This document shows, piece after piece, positions 42,942 through 53,254 of a stretch of DNA of 64,000 nucleotides (position 1 is its first letter; every line of letters begins with the position of its first letter). The position numbers and the translations under genes were made by a program. The notes beneath the pieces are model-generated. The model did no database searches. It was not told the DNA's origin and saw only the letters and a program-made list of their open reading frames with translations. The DNA lies in the NCBI GenBank assembly GCA_030550455.1, contig JAUQPH010000002.1, positions 1 to 64,000 on the forward strand, written 5' to 3'. This DNA comes from Thermoproteota archaeon. GTDB taxonomy: Archaea > Thermoproteota > Thermoprotei_A > Sulfolobales > NBVN01.

Positions 42942-42988
42942 GTTTTATTATATAAAACTTTATAAGAGGTGGTTTTATTATATAAAAC
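42942..42988 (+). promoter_or_regulatory. Two identical 17-bp operator-like palindromes flanking a TATA box
   Basis: GTTTTATTATATAAAAC at 42942-42958 and 42972-42988 (arms GTTTTAT/ATAAAAC), 30 bp apart, with CTTTATAAG at 42958-42966 between. Confidence 0.8.
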
Positions 42989-42993
42989 TGGGG

Positions 42994-44034
42994 ATGGGAG
43001 TGAGAAATAGCTCCGTTAGAAGCTCACTGCTGGTATTACTGCTTATTACAGCAGTTATTATGCCGTACCAACTCGTACATGCTGATAGTAGCTCGGTTCT
43101 CGTGGCCGTAACACACCCGTCTCTTTTAGTCATAGTTAATGCTGTCGGTGGCGAAAGAGTAAACGCTTTATCACTGGTTCCCCTCGGAGCAGATCCACAC
43201 CACTACGAACCACCAGCCCTAGAGTTAATGACGCTCCTTAGAGATGTGAGAGTGGTTTTGATGACCGGTCCCTCTCATTTACCCATAGAAGAGAGAATTG
43301 AAGAGCTCTATAGGCATAGGGTATCCGATTGGATTCTGCTCAACTATCGCAACTACTCAGAGAACGGGTTAAGGATGCTAATCAACCCAGTTACAGGTCA
43401 AGTTAACCCCCATGGGTACTTTCTATCTATTAGTGGACTCAGGTCTATAGCATTATCGCTGTATAAAGCTTTAGTAGCTCTAGACCCAGAGGGTGGGGAC
43501 TATTATGAGTCTCGACTTAAGGTTTTTCTTAATTACCTTGAAAGACTTAGTAGCACTATAGAGTACCTAGTCAAAGACGAAAAGACTATTAGAGTGGGGT
43601 TGGTAACCCCTATACTCCAATACGCGTGTGTCGAAGCTGGACTTGAAGTAACGTATTTACTACTACACGAACACGATGTCCCCTTGGAAACCAAAGACCT
43701 TCTTGATGCTATCAATAAATATGGAGTAGTGTATGATGTTCTAGTTATATCTGACTTAGACTTTACCACGTACCCTCAGGTAGCCGAGGAGTTGGTCAAA
43801 CGAGGTGTTCGTCTAGTAGTGGTACCCTTATCTAAGCTCTTAACCACTGCTCCAGAGCTTACGTCTCTCGCAATAGCCCTCGAAATAAGCACTCCTATAA
43901 TTACAGTAGAGCGAGAAAATCAGGCCACAAACCTGCATCTGATAACCGTTATTCCACCTCTAGTAGCCATAGTCGTTCTAGTAACGTACATGTTTATGGT
44001 GAGAACGTATGGAGCTTCCAGGAAGCGGGATTGA
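42994..44034 (+). CDS. Metal (Zn/Mn-type) ABC transporter substrate-binding protein; likely start ATG 42994
   Basis: Signal peptide MGVRNSSVRSSLLVLLLITAVIMPYQLVHAD; LGADPHHYEPPALELM, NPHGYFLSI; C-terminal TM. Confidence 0.9.
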   Translation: MGVRNSSVRSSLLVLLLITAVIMPYQLVHADSSSVLVAVTHPSLLVIVNAVGGERVNALSLVPLGADPHHYEPPALELMTLLRDVRVVLMTGPSHLPIEERIEELYRHRVSDWILLNYRNYSENGLRMLINPVTGQVNPHGYFLSISGLRSIALSLYKALVALDPEGGDYYESRLKVFLNYLERLSSTIEYLVKDEKTIRVGLVTPILQYACVEAGLEVTYLLLHEHDVPLETKDLLDAINKYGVVYDVLVISDLDFTTYPQVAEELVKRGVRLVVVPLSKLLTTAPELTSLAIALEISTPIITVERENQATNLHLITVIPPLVAIVVLVTYMFMVRTYGASRKRD

Positions 44035-44794
44035 AGTTCTCGACGTTTATGCTAAGTACGATAGTTATTACGCTATAGAGGCCGTAACGGTTTACCTCAA
44101 CTCACCGTTTTATACTCTCCTACTAGGACCGAATGGTGCTGGAAAGACTACTTTAATCAAGGTGTTAGTAGGTCTCCTAAAACCGGTGAGAGGTAGGGTG
44201 AGAGTGTACGGATTTGACCCCTATAAGGAGAGAACGGTGCTCTCTAGGCTCGTTGGGTACCTACCTCAACCTGGATCGACTAGACCAACCCCATTCATGA
44301 GAGTCAGGGATCTTGTGGCTATGGGTTATCTCGCTACTAAGAAACCGCCTAGATATGTTGATAAAGAAGTTGAGCGTGCTATCTTTGCTTCCCTTAGAGT
44401 TATCGGGATAGAGAGCCTAGCAGACAAGTATCTAACTGAACTAAGTGGTGGGGAGCTTCAAAGAGCTTTAATTGCGAGTGTCATCGTTAGAAAGCCTAAG
44501 CTTTTAGTACTTGACGAACCTTTAGCGTCTTTGGATATAAATGCTAAATGTGAACTAATCGACCTATTGTTAAAACTCCACAAAAGTTTGGGAATGGACA
44601 TTGTTATGAGTACGCACGAGCTTACAACATGTACTTACTTTGAGCCAACCGTAGTTTTAATAAACAGAACCGTGCTGTCCTACGGACCTGCTAGGAAGGT
44701 GTTAACTCCAGAAAACCTTAAGATGGCATACCCAAGTGTGGTTGAAGTAGGTGGGTTAACTATTCTCACCGAGGATCACGCCGTTAAAGGTTGA
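44009..44794 (+). CDS. Metal ABC transporter ATP-binding protein
   Basis: 261 aa; LGPNGAGKTTLIKVLVGLL, LSGGELQRALIASVIVRKPKLLVLDEP. Confidence 0.96.
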   Translation: MELPGSGIEVLDVYAKYDSYYAIEAVTVYLNSPFYTLLLGPNGAGKTTLIKVLVGLLKPVRGRVRVYGFDPYKERTVLSRLVGYLPQPGSTRPTPFMRVRDLVAMGYLATKKPPRYVDKEVERAIFASLRVIGIESLADKYLTELSGGELQRALIASVIVRKPKLLVLDEPLASLDINAKCELIDLLLKLHKSLGMDIVMSTHELTTCTYFEPTVVLINRTVLSYGPARKVLTPENLKMAYPSVVEVGGLTILTEDHAVKG

Positions 44795-44801
44795 ATGACT
44801 A

Positions 44802-45620
44802 ATGCTGGTGCTGGATACTATCGCTCTCGGAGGTTTAATCGCCGTAATACTAGGAGGACTAACCTTCAGCTCTATCGGGTATGTGCTCACAATTTCTCAG
44901 ACTCTGATACTCGCACACGAGTTACTGCACTCACTGCTTGCTGCCTCTCTCCTAGGGGCATTAATTGAGAGCATTACTGGATTCATACCCATGCAGCTGA
45001 CCATATTTCTCTACTCGATGGCCATGTCGGTCCTGGTTGCCGAGTTAGTCAAGCTAAAGATACCTAGAGACGTCGTAGTTGCGATAGTTCCTTCGGTGTC
45101 CGCTATCATTGCTGTAGGGTCGCTGTGGGGACTTGTGCGCATATCTCCCTTGGGGGTTTCTAAAGCTTTAAGCGTTCTCTGGGGTTCCGTACTACTGATT
45201 ACACCGACAGACCTAGTCTATCTAGCAGCAGTGGCAGTTACAGTGATGTCAATAATCTATCTCTTCGACCTAGAGCTTAAGTACATAAGCTTCGACCCCG
45301 ATTTAGCCTATGTCTCGGGTCTTAATGTGAGAGCCTATTACTACTTAGTATACGCATCAACATCTTTATCTCTATCTGCGACTATAAAAGTCTTCGGTAC
45401 AGTAATAGCGACAGCACTAATAGTATTGCCCAGCGTTTTTTCTTTGCGTGTAGCTAGGCGAGTTAACCTAAAGATCTTTCTCGCCCTAGGGTTGCTGATT
45501 TCCGTCCCAGGTTACTTAATGTCGATACTACTTAATATTCAGACCTCTTTCTCTATAGGAATTATAAGCCTAACTGTAACACTTATAGGAGGAGCTTTGA
45601 GGTGGTCGCTTGGCCGATAA
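44802..45620 (+). CDS. Metal ABC transporter permease (ABC-3 family)
   Basis: 272 aa multi-TM, in operon. Confidence 0.9.
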   Translation: MLVLDTIALGGLIAVILGGLTFSSIGYVLTISQTLILAHELLHSLLAASLLGALIESITGFIPMQLTIFLYSMAMSVLVAELVKLKIPRDVVVAIVPSVSAIIAVGSLWGLVRISPLGVSKALSVLWGSVLLITPTDLVYLAAVAVTVMSIIYLFDLELKYISFDPDLAYVSGLNVRAYYYLVYASTSLSLSATIKVFGTVIATALIVLPSVFSLRVARRVNLKIFLALGLLISVPGYLMSILLNIQTSFSIGIISLTVTLIGGALRWSLGR

Positions 45621-46050
45621 TTTAACTCCGGAATTAGTAGACTACTTACTCGCTATACTATACCTAACTACGAAGCGTGGAAAAAGGTGTTGTATCAAGC
45701 TTATAGAGGTCTCAAAGATCCTAGGTGTCGCGAAGCCAACTACTTCCCTAATGCTTAGAAAGCTGTTACGTATGGGCTTAATAACAAAGAGCTCCGAAGG
45801 AATAGCTATTAGTGAGCTCGGTCTTGAGGTATCTAAAGCCATTACGAAGAAGCATGAAGTGTTGGAAGACATGCTAATACAGCACGGTCTAGACCATGAT
45901 AGAGCCTGTGAAGTAGCTAGAGTGCTTGAGTTGATCGTGGATGACGCAGATATAACAAAAATAGCAAGAACTCTTAAAAGTTCACAAAGCGTTTGCGATA
46001 AACTACAGTGCCGGCTTGACTCAGCAGTAAGATCTCGAAAAGGTAGGTGA
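45610..46050 (+). CDS. DtxR/MntR-family metal-dependent transcriptional regulator
   Basis: 146 aa; VDYLLAILYLTTKRGKRCCIKLIEVSKILGVAKPTTSLMLRKLLRMGLI, HEVLEDMLIQHGLDHDRACEVARVLE. Confidence 0.9.
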   Translation: MADNLTPELVDYLLAILYLTTKRGKRCCIKLIEVSKILGVAKPTTSLMLRKLLRMGLITKSSEGIAISELGLEVSKAITKKHEVLEDMLIQHGLDHDRACEVARVLELIVDDADITKIARTLKSSQSVCDKLQCRLDSAVRSRKGR

Positions 46051-46277
46051 CTACGCTAACTTACAGTCATTCATACTTTATAGTGCTCATTACAGTCGGC
46101 AAGCATCAATCACCCGTAGTAGTAGGTTAAAACAAACTTTTAGTAAGTCTCTGAATATCTGTGACTGCCCTTAAAGACATTCGCTCCTTGTTTACTTAAC
46201 TGTAGATGCTGAAACGTTTCCTAAGACCCTGAGGAGTTCACTCTTAACGGTGATACACAATAAGACTTGGTGGTAGC

Positions 46278-47675
46278 TTGAATGTTAAGATAGTGGCGTC
46301 CCTAGGTCCCGCGTCTGGTAATAGCGACGTGATTAGTAGGATGGTATCTCTTGGAGTTAGTGGGTTTAGAATAAACTTCGCTCACGGAGATAGAAGTTCA
46401 TGGTCTAGCTACATCAATATAGTAAGAGAGGTCGAGTCAGGTTGTGGTAGATATATCGCGATGATAGGGGACTTAATGGGTCCCTCACTTAGATTGGGTA
46501 AACTCGATGAAAGTATTAATGTCAAAAAAGGGTCTATAGTTAGGTTCTCGATGGCTAGCTCACCTACGGCACTAAAGAATAAGGAAGTAATTGAAGTGCC
46601 GATCGACGTACCTAAGAAGGTAATTGAAGAGGTCTCGCAAGGCGATATCGTGCTCATGAGCGATGGAAGAGTTTCGTTTAGCATCATAGAAGTCGGTGAC
46701 AGCTACTTTGACGCTGTTGCTCAAACAGATTCTGAACTATCGTCTAGGAAGGCATTTATTGTGAAGGGAAAAGAGTTCGATTTACCTATTTTAAGCAAAA
46801 AAGACCTAGATGACCTAAAGTTCGCGTGTTCTGAGGGTTTCGACTATGTTGGATTAAGTTACGTTAGAAGTTCTTCTGATGTTTTGTACGTAAGAAAGTT
46901 GCTAGAAAAACTAAGCTGCGGATCCCACATCCTCGTGAAGATAGAGACTCTTAGTGCGCTGAAGAATTTGGACTCGATCATCGACGAGTCCGATGGGGTT
47001 GTGGTAGCTCGAGGAGACCTAGGCATGAACTTAGGACTCGAAGAAATTCCGTTCCTTCAGAAGAAGATTATAAAGAAAAGCAGAGAGTACGGAAAACCAG
47101 TAATAATTGCTACACAATTACTAGAATCCATGATTGATAACCCGGTTCCTACGAGAGCTGAAGTTGTTGACGTCTACGAGGCTGTTCAAGGCGGTGTTGA
47201 CGCGTTGATGGTAACTGGAGAAACAGCTATCGGTAAATACCCAGTAGAGGTAGTTCGGTGGTTAAATAAGATAATAAAGGTGGCTGAAGCTGGACTACCA
47301 CAAACTCAAGAAAGACCTGCCCCAGATCTTCGAACCAGATTCGTTAAGGGAGTAATCGAACTAGCTGAAGACCTTGGAGCTGCGATAGCTATCTACAGTA
47401 TGAAAGGTGCTACGGCAAAAAGAGCTTCCATTATGAGGCCTAGAGTGCCCGTGTACGTTGGTGTACCGAAGCCTGAAGTTGCTAGAAAGCTTTCAGTAAT
47501 GTGGGGGCTCTCTACATACGTTATTGAGGCTGGCTCGTATTCTGAGGGGCTTGAAAAGCTTTACGAACTCTTAATCTCGAGTGGTCAGCTTAAGGCGGGA
47601 GATATAGCCGTCTTAGTTTACGGTCTAGTTGAGGAGTATGAAGAAGTCATTAGAATTAGAAGAGTCTCGGTATGA
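46278..47675 (+). CDS. pyk: Pyruvate kinase
   Basis: 465 aa; GDLMGPSLRLG, VVVARGDLGMNLGLEEIPFLQKKII, MVTGETAIGKYPVEVV. Confidence 0.96.
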   Translation: MNVKIVASLGPASGNSDVISRMVSLGVSGFRINFAHGDRSSWSSYINIVREVESGCGRYIAMIGDLMGPSLRLGKLDESINVKKGSIVRFSMASSPTALKNKEVIEVPIDVPKKVIEEVSQGDIVLMSDGRVSFSIIEVGDSYFDAVAQTDSELSSRKAFIVKGKEFDLPILSKKDLDDLKFACSEGFDYVGLSYVRSSSDVLYVRKLLEKLSCGSHILVKIETLSALKNLDSIIDESDGVVVARGDLGMNLGLEEIPFLQKKIIKKSREYGKPVIIATQLLESMIDNPVPTRAEVVDVYEAVQGGVDALMVTGETAIGKYPVEVVRWLNKIIKVAEAGLPQTQERPAPDLRTRFVKGVIELAEDLGAAIAIYSMKGATAKRASIMRPRVPVYVGVPKPEVARKLSVMWGLSTYVIEAGSYSEGLEKLYELLISSGQLKAGDIAVLVYGLVEEYEEVIRIRRVSV

Positions 47676-47754
47676 CTACACTCATCTTCATAATATACTC
47701 ACACATCCTATCGGAACTTATTTTACGAGATAGTACACAAGTTGGAGGTATGCA

Positions 47755-48465
47755 GTGAGCCAAAAAAGGAAAAAGCAAGTCGGCAAGCAGATAGCTAAAA
47801 AGAAGTACAGAAAAGTAAGGTATGACCTGATATTCTTAGGAATAATTCTAATTATCTCAGGTGTTTTAGTATATAATATAATCATTACGGCTCAACCTCC
47901 ATCAGGGTCCAACACCAAAGAAGACCCAATGGAGGTTCTAAAGAGTTTTGTTAGTGGAGACCGAGTTAAAAACGAGTCGATAATCTTAGTATTTAAAATC
48001 AGAGGGAATATTCCATATACTACTTTCGTATTAGGTACACTTGACTATGTCTATATCTATATAAGCAAAGAAGTTACGACATTAAACGAATCAACTAAAA
48101 CTACGTTTACATCGTATATGTATGCTAGTCAAGGTCCACTATACACTGTAGCTGAAGTATTGGGGCTAGCCTTTAAGTCGGAGAGAATTGATGATGTCTT
48201 CTTTAACTCTCAAATTAGAGCTACGTGGTCTAATTTAACTGTGCTTGATCTGGGGGAGAGAACGATTAACATTAAAGTATTAGGTGAGGTAAGAATTGCT
48301 TCTCAGGTCTATAGGTATTATAGAACTATTGATGGTAAGACTAGGTATATTGAGGTAACAGCACAAAGGTTGATAGACCTTGGCTATATTCCCGCTCAAG
48401 TCGATGTAACTATCGACAACGATAGATTCTCCTTAGAATTGATTGACGTTAGAAAGGTGAGTTAA
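47755..48465 (+). CDS. Hypothetical membrane-anchored protein
   Basis: 236 aa; basic N-terminus, one TM segment. Confidence 0.6.
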   Translation: MSQKRKKQVGKQIAKKKYRKVRYDLIFLGIILIISGVLVYNIIITAQPPSGSNTKEDPMEVLKSFVSGDRVKNESIILVFKIRGNIPYTTFVLGTLDYVYIYISKEVTTLNESTKTTFTSYMYASQGPLYTVAEVLGLAFKSERIDDVFFNSQIRATWSNLTVLDLGERTINIKVLGEVRIASQVYRYYRTIDGKTRYIEVTAQRLIDLGYIPAQVDVTIDNDRFSLELIDVRKVS

Positions 48466-48467
48466 AA

Positions 48468-49327
48468 TAAGAGTAAACCTGTCGACTCTTAATCCGCGAG
48501 ACGCTGTAGATAAGAAAATACGGGAAGTTCTAGAGCAAATAAATTATAAAGTCTCGGTAATGAGTGGTAAAGGCGGTGTTGGAAAGTCTTTGATCGCATC
48601 CTACATGGCTGTTGCTCTAGCTAGAAGTGGTTTAAAAGTGGGTTTATTAGATCTGGATTTTCATGGCCCATCTTCACACCTATTTCTGGGTTTAAGAAGT
48701 AAGCGTCCTGGCTTAACTCTCGATAAAGTAGAGCCTGTCGAAGGGCCTCTAGGAGTTAAGGTAATGTCCTTAGCATTTCTAACTCCAGAAGAGGAGTCTC
48801 CGGTTATTTGGAGAGGTCCCCTAAAGTCTAGCGCAATAATTCAATTGCTAACAGAAGTAAATTGGGGTAATCTAGACTTTTTAGTAATAGATATGCCTCC
48901 AGGAACAGGTGATGAAGCACTAACTCTAGCGCAGACAGTGAAGTATATAGATGGTTCATTGATCGTTACTATACCATCTGATGTAGCTAAAAACGTTGTA
49001 GCAAGAGCGATCAATTTCGCTAAACTAGTTGGAATAAAACCGATCGGGCTCGTCGAGAACATGAGTTACTTCTACTGTCCGGGGACAAATACCAAGTATT
49101 ACATCTTTGGTGACTCAGTAGTCGAAACGCTGTCATCAAAGTACAAGATACCTATACTAGCAAAGATCCCATTAGACCCTGAATTACCGGAGTACGTAAA
49201 GAATGGGAGAATCTTAATCATAGATAAGCCCGAATCTCCACTCTCGAGCTCGTTTAATGAGATGGTAAGTAACCTGCTTAATATTCTTAACAACATCAAT
49301 AGTTCCTCAACCAAGAGTGGTAGGTAG
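48468..49327 (+). CDS. Mrp/NBP35-type P-loop ATPase, non-canonical start (track start 48560 is internal)
   Basis: In-frame from ATA: IRVNLSTLNPRDAVDKKIREVLEQINYKVSVMSGKGGVGKSLIASYMAVALARSGLKVGLLDLDFHGPSSH; only ATG is inside the Walker A strand. Confidence 0.88.
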
Positions 49328-49711
49328 AAGCCTTTAACTCAATACATTCCCAAGGTCGAAGCCGAAACTCTTAGTTTAACTAACTTCTCTAACCATACCC
49401 CATCTTTTCCAGTGAATCCCATACTATTCCCACCAGAACATGCGTGCTCACACCCCTTTATTTCCACTCCAGAATTTCACAAAGATCGTATACACAATAC
49501 AGTAAAAGAGTGAAGTATAGAGTAAAGTTAATAGTTTGATAGTGACTCTATAAACTATTCTTTGATACATACTTAGTAACAACTTTATACAAACAATTTA
49601 AATATAAACGAAAACCGGATCTTCAATAACTCTTAGAATGTCCAATAGATAAGGTGGGGTGTCTGGGTATCTGCTCGAGTGTTCACCCCTTCTTTTCCTA
49701 TGGAGTGGGAG

Positions 49712-49978
49712 TTATATCCCACTAACCGTGTTTCGGTAATACTTTTCCTTGATGGCTTCTTCTACGTCTATATCAAGTAGGTTTGCTAAAGAAAGTGTCC
49801 ACGCTATTACGTCAGCTATTTCCTCCTGAATACTCTTTATATCATTACCTAGAATTGCTTCAGCTAACTCCCCCACTTCTTCAACTAACCATGTGAATGT
49901 TGCATATACCCCTCTAGAGCGGTCTCTCTCATAAAACATAGACTTCATCATTTTTTGAACTTCTTTGATGGTCAACAT
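49712..49978 (-). CDS. MazG-like nucleotide pyrophosphohydrolase
   Basis: 88 aa; WLVEEVGELAEAILGNDIKSIQEEIADVIAWTLSLANLLDID. Confidence 0.92.
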   Translation of the reverse strand: MLTIKEVQKMMKSMFYERDRSRGVYATFTWLVEEVGELAEAILGNDIKSIQEEIADVIAWTLSLANLLDIDVEEAIKEKYYRNTVSGI

Positions 49979-50044
49979 ATCAGATCCAAAGGGTAGGGCT
50001 CTGAACGCTTATATCTCTAAGTACTAAAGTATTATGGTAAGATA

Positions 50045-50215
50045 ATGTCTACTACTAGAAGAAAGCGTAAGGAGGCGCCGGTCTCTCCTGGGGCTGGACT
50101 TGTTAGGTTTTTTGAGGAGGTAGAGTCAGTGTTTGAGATCACTCCAAAGCAGTTAATACTCATTTCATTAGTCTTTGTAGTATCGATAGCTTTACTGAAC
50201 TTACTGGCTAGATAA
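50045..50215 (+). CDS. Preprotein translocase Sec61-beta subunit
   Basis: 56 aa MSTTRRKRKEAPVSPGAGLVRFFEEVESVFEITPKQLILISLVFVVSIALLNLLAR; below track cutoff. Confidence 0.88.
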   Translation: MSTTRRKRKEAPVSPGAGLVRFFEEVESVFEITPKQLILISLVFVVSIALLNLLAR

Positions 50216-51094
50216 CCTTATTAGTAGCTCCCAATATTCATCAACTTCCTTTTCTAGTTCTTTGATTAGTTCGTTAGATACGTCTCTAAATCTTCCCTGC
50301 CTCTCTAAGTACTCTTTTAAAGGTTTCCTCCTGTTTTTATCTATATAGGGTTTGCTAGGTGGCGATATCCTTATTTTCCCGTTCTCAGCCTCCATCAGTA
50401 CCCACATCCCAGTTTCAATAGCGAGCCTAGCTATCTCAACGGTTTCAGAGGGATCAAATCTCCAGCCAACCGGACATGGGGCATGTAAGTGAATATACTT
50501 AAATCCTTTAATTGATGCCGCCTTTCTTAACTTCTCTATAAAGTCCATTGGGTAGGCGACACTAGCTGTAGCGACGTACGGAACACCGTGCGAAATCATG
50601 ATCAACGGCATGTTCTTCTTAGGTTCCGTTTTTCCTCTCCAAGTAGTAGTAGTCCACGCTCCAAGAGGTGTAAGTGATGATCTCTGGATCCCTGTGTTCA
50701 TGTACGCTTCGTTGTCAACGCATATGTGTATAATGTTATCGTTTCTTTCTGCCGCTCCAGAAAGTGTAGCAAAACCTATGTCAGCAGTAGCTCCGTCACC
50801 AGCCCATACAACAACTACGGATTCTTCAGCTATTAATTCTTTAGCAACTGCTACACCAGAAGCTACGGCATCAGCTGAACTAAACGCTACATTCACTATC
50901 GGAAACGAGAGACCAGAACCGGGCATTAGCCCCTGGATTATTGATGTACAACCAGCAGGTATAACTAAGATAGCTTTACTGCCTAAAGCCATGCCGACGT
51001 ACCTCAAACCCATGGCCTCAGGGCATCCGGGGCAGGCAGCGTTGCCAGGTAATACGTATTTCTCTTTAGGTAGGTCCCTGATAGTTAAAGGCAC
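50201..51094 (-). CDS. porB: Pyruvate/2-oxoacid:ferredoxin oxidoreductase beta subunit
   Basis: 297 aa; CPGCPEAMGLRYV, WAGDGATADIGFATLSGAAERNDNIIHICVDNEAYMNTGIQRSS. Confidence 0.95.
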   Translation of the reverse strand: MPLTIRDLPKEKYVLPGNAACPGCPEAMGLRYVGMALGSKAILVIPAGCTSIIQGLMPGSGLSFPIVNVAFSSADAVASGVAVAKELIAEESVVVVWAGDGATADIGFATLSGAAERNDNIIHICVDNEAYMNTGIQRSSLTPLGAWTTTTWRGKTEPKKNMPLIMISHGVPYVATASVAYPMDFIEKLRKAASIKGFKYIHLHAPCPVGWRFDPSETVEIARLAIETGMWVLMEAENGKIRISPPSKPYIDKNRRKPLKEYLERQGRFRDVSNELIKELEKEVDEYWELLIRLSSQ

Positions 51095-51100
51095 TCTTCA

Positions 51101-52279
51101 TCACCTCCCAGGATAAAACTCGAGGAATTCTGATACCCACCCAGTTTCTGATACTTCTTTAACGAATGACTCACCAATCCTGAAGAAGTCCTCGTAGTTT
51201 ACTTCGTACCCAGCTAAACCAGCTACCACATTCTTTATCGGGATGTTCAGTCTATGTGGATACATATGAGACACTAGATCTAAGAATAACGGTCCGGCAG
51301 AACCAGCTGATACCGATCTATCAAAGACTAGGACACCCTTCTTGCCTCTAACGGAATCCAACACCCTCAGATACGGAAACGGTCGTACATACCTAATCTT
51401 AAGAACACCAAATCTCATACCAACAGCTCTAAGTCTATCTGCAGCTAGCCTCATGTCGCCGACCCAAGCCCCGATGCCCACGAAAAGGTAGTCAGCATCC
51501 TCACACTTATAACACTCAGTTAAACCTCCATAACGCCTACCGGTGAGTTTTCCCCACTCCATGTCTACTCTATCGATCACTTTTTCAGCTCTCCTCAACC
51601 CCAAATGTATATCCCACCTCATGCGAGAGTTAGTGAGAAGATCCGATGGAACATTCCCCATAATTAGTGCTTCACCAGACTTTATTACGTAAGGTTGGCG
51701 TCTCTCGGGAAGGAATGAGTCAACTAGTTCTTGCTCAGGTATCTCAACTGGTTCAACGGTATGACTTAAGATGAAGGCATCTAATCCCACAATACCCGGT
51801 AGGTAGACTTCCGGATCTTCAGTTATCTTAAAGAGCTTTATTGTTTCATCAAGTACTTCCTGGTTGTTCTCCGCCATCATTATCAACCAACCGGTATCTC
51901 TTTGGTCCATAATATCGTGGTGGTCAGTCCAAATATTCCAAGGAGGTCCTATAGTTCTCGTAACAACTGCCATGACTAGAGGGACTCTGGCTTGAGCAAC
52001 CCACCAAACCATCTCATGCATATAGAGAAGACCGTGAGATGAAGTCGCAGTAAACGCTCTAACTCCGGCTGTAGCCGCACCATATACTGCTGCCAGCGCT
52101 GAATGCTCTGACTCTACTCTTATCATTTTTATATCGGCGTCACCTAAGTCAACAAGCTCACTAATCTTTTCAACTATTGTCGTCTGAGGTGTGATAGGGT
52201 ATGCAGATACTACTTTAACCTTTGAGAGCTTTACAGCATAAGCAACACAGTGGTTACCTGTGAGAGTAAGCCTAACCAT
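51101..52279 (-). CDS. porA: Pyruvate/2-oxoacid:ferredoxin oxidoreductase alpha subunit
   Basis: 392 aa; SAYPITPQTTIVE, ESEHSALAAVYGAATAGVRAFTATSSHGLLYMHE. Confidence 0.95.
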   Translation of the reverse strand: MVRLTLTGNHCVAYAVKLSKVKVVSAYPITPQTTIVEKISELVDLGDADIKMIRVESEHSALAAVYGAATAGVRAFTATSSHGLLYMHEMVWWVAQARVPLVMAVVTRTIGPPWNIWTDHHDIMDQRDTGWLIMMAENNQEVLDETIKLFKITEDPEVYLPGIVGLDAFILSHTVEPVEIPEQELVDSFLPERRQPYVIKSGEALIMGNVPSDLLTNSRMRWDIHLGLRRAEKVIDRVDMEWGKLTGRRYGGLTECYKCEDADYLFVGIGAWVGDMRLAADRLRAVGMRFGVLKIRYVRPFPYLRVLDSVRGKKGVLVFDRSVSAGSAGPLFLDLVSHMYPHRLNIPIKNVVAGLAGYEVNYEDFFRIGESFVKEVSETGWVSEFLEFYPGR

Positions 52280-52283
52280 AAAA

Positions 52284-52562
52284 CTACACCTCCTTAACCA
52301 TCTCGATTGCCTTTACGGGACAGACAGACGCACAGATCCCACATCCTTTGCAGTAAGTATAGTCTATACTCACCCTAAACCGACTGCCAACATCTTCAAT
52401 GTCGATCACACTATCGGGGCAGTAGAGCCAGCACAACCCACACCCAATACACTTAACGTAATTTATGGTAGGCTTTCTAATTCTCCAACTACCGGTGACT
52501 CCCTGAACTCCAACTTTGGGTCTCGACAAGGGTAAGAGGTACTCAGCTCGCTCCAACTTCAC
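52284..52562 (-). CDS. porD: Pyruvate/2-oxoacid:ferredoxin oxidoreductase delta subunit (2x[4Fe-4S])
   Basis: 92 aa; [29 protein letters not shown]. Confidence 0.95.
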   Translation of the reverse strand: MKLERAEYLLPLSRPKVGVQGVTGSWRIRKPTINYVKCIGCGLCWLYCPDSVIDIEDVGSRFRVSIDYTYCKGCGICASVCPVKAIEMVKEV

Positions 52563-53118
52563 TCACCTCATAATAAGCTCTTTCAGCAGCTTTGGCGTTA
52601 AGTTCTGCAGATCTCCCCGTGAGAATGTTAGTTATCGCTTCGAGAACGTAGTTCAGTTTTATACCGATAACGCGTGAGAGAGCACCCACCATCGCCACGT
52701 TAACTAGAGGCCAGCCCGCAAGCACTAGGCCTAAGTCTAAAGCTATTTTCGTCGCATCAACGACGTAAAGCCTGATCTTAATTGGAAGCGTTGGGGGCTC
52801 AGTACAGTTGATAACAGCAACTCCACTCTCTTTTAACCCGTCGAACACGTTTACGTACCTCATAATCGCTGGATCCAAGACAGCGACAGCGTCAGGCCTC
52901 CTAACCATAGACTTTGTTAGAACTTTGCTATGACTTATTCTAGCGTACGCTGTCACTGGAGCCCCTCTTCTTTCTGCGCCGAAGAACGGGAAGGCGGTAC
53001 CCCAAAGACCCGCCCTCATTGCTGAGTCTACCAATATATGGGCCGCTGTCACTGCTCCCTGCCCTCCACGACCGTGAAACCTCACTTCAACTGTATCTTT
53101 ATTAAGAACTGATCCCAC
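52543..53118 (-). CDS. porC: Pyruvate/2-oxoacid:ferredoxin oxidoreductase gamma subunit
   Basis: 191 aa; [42 protein letters not shown]. Confidence 0.95.
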   Translation of the reverse strand: MGSVLNKDTVEVRFHGRGGQGAVTAAHILVDSAMRAGLWGTAFPFFGAERRGAPVTAYARISHSKVLTKSMVRRPDAVAVLDPAIMRYVNVFDGLKESGVAVINCTEPPTLPIKIRLYVVDATKIALDLGLVLAGWPLVNVAMVGALSRVIGIKLNYVLEAITNILTGRSAELNAKAAERAYYEVSEVGAS

Positions 53119-53254
53119 TAAGTGCGCACCACTAGTTACCTAGCTTTTTAGCTTTTAAATAGTTATAACGTTTACTTAAATTTACTTATACGTTTCTACT
53201 TTAATATCAAAAGTATTATCTAATCCGTACTCCACTATCAGGTTTTCGACTCTG

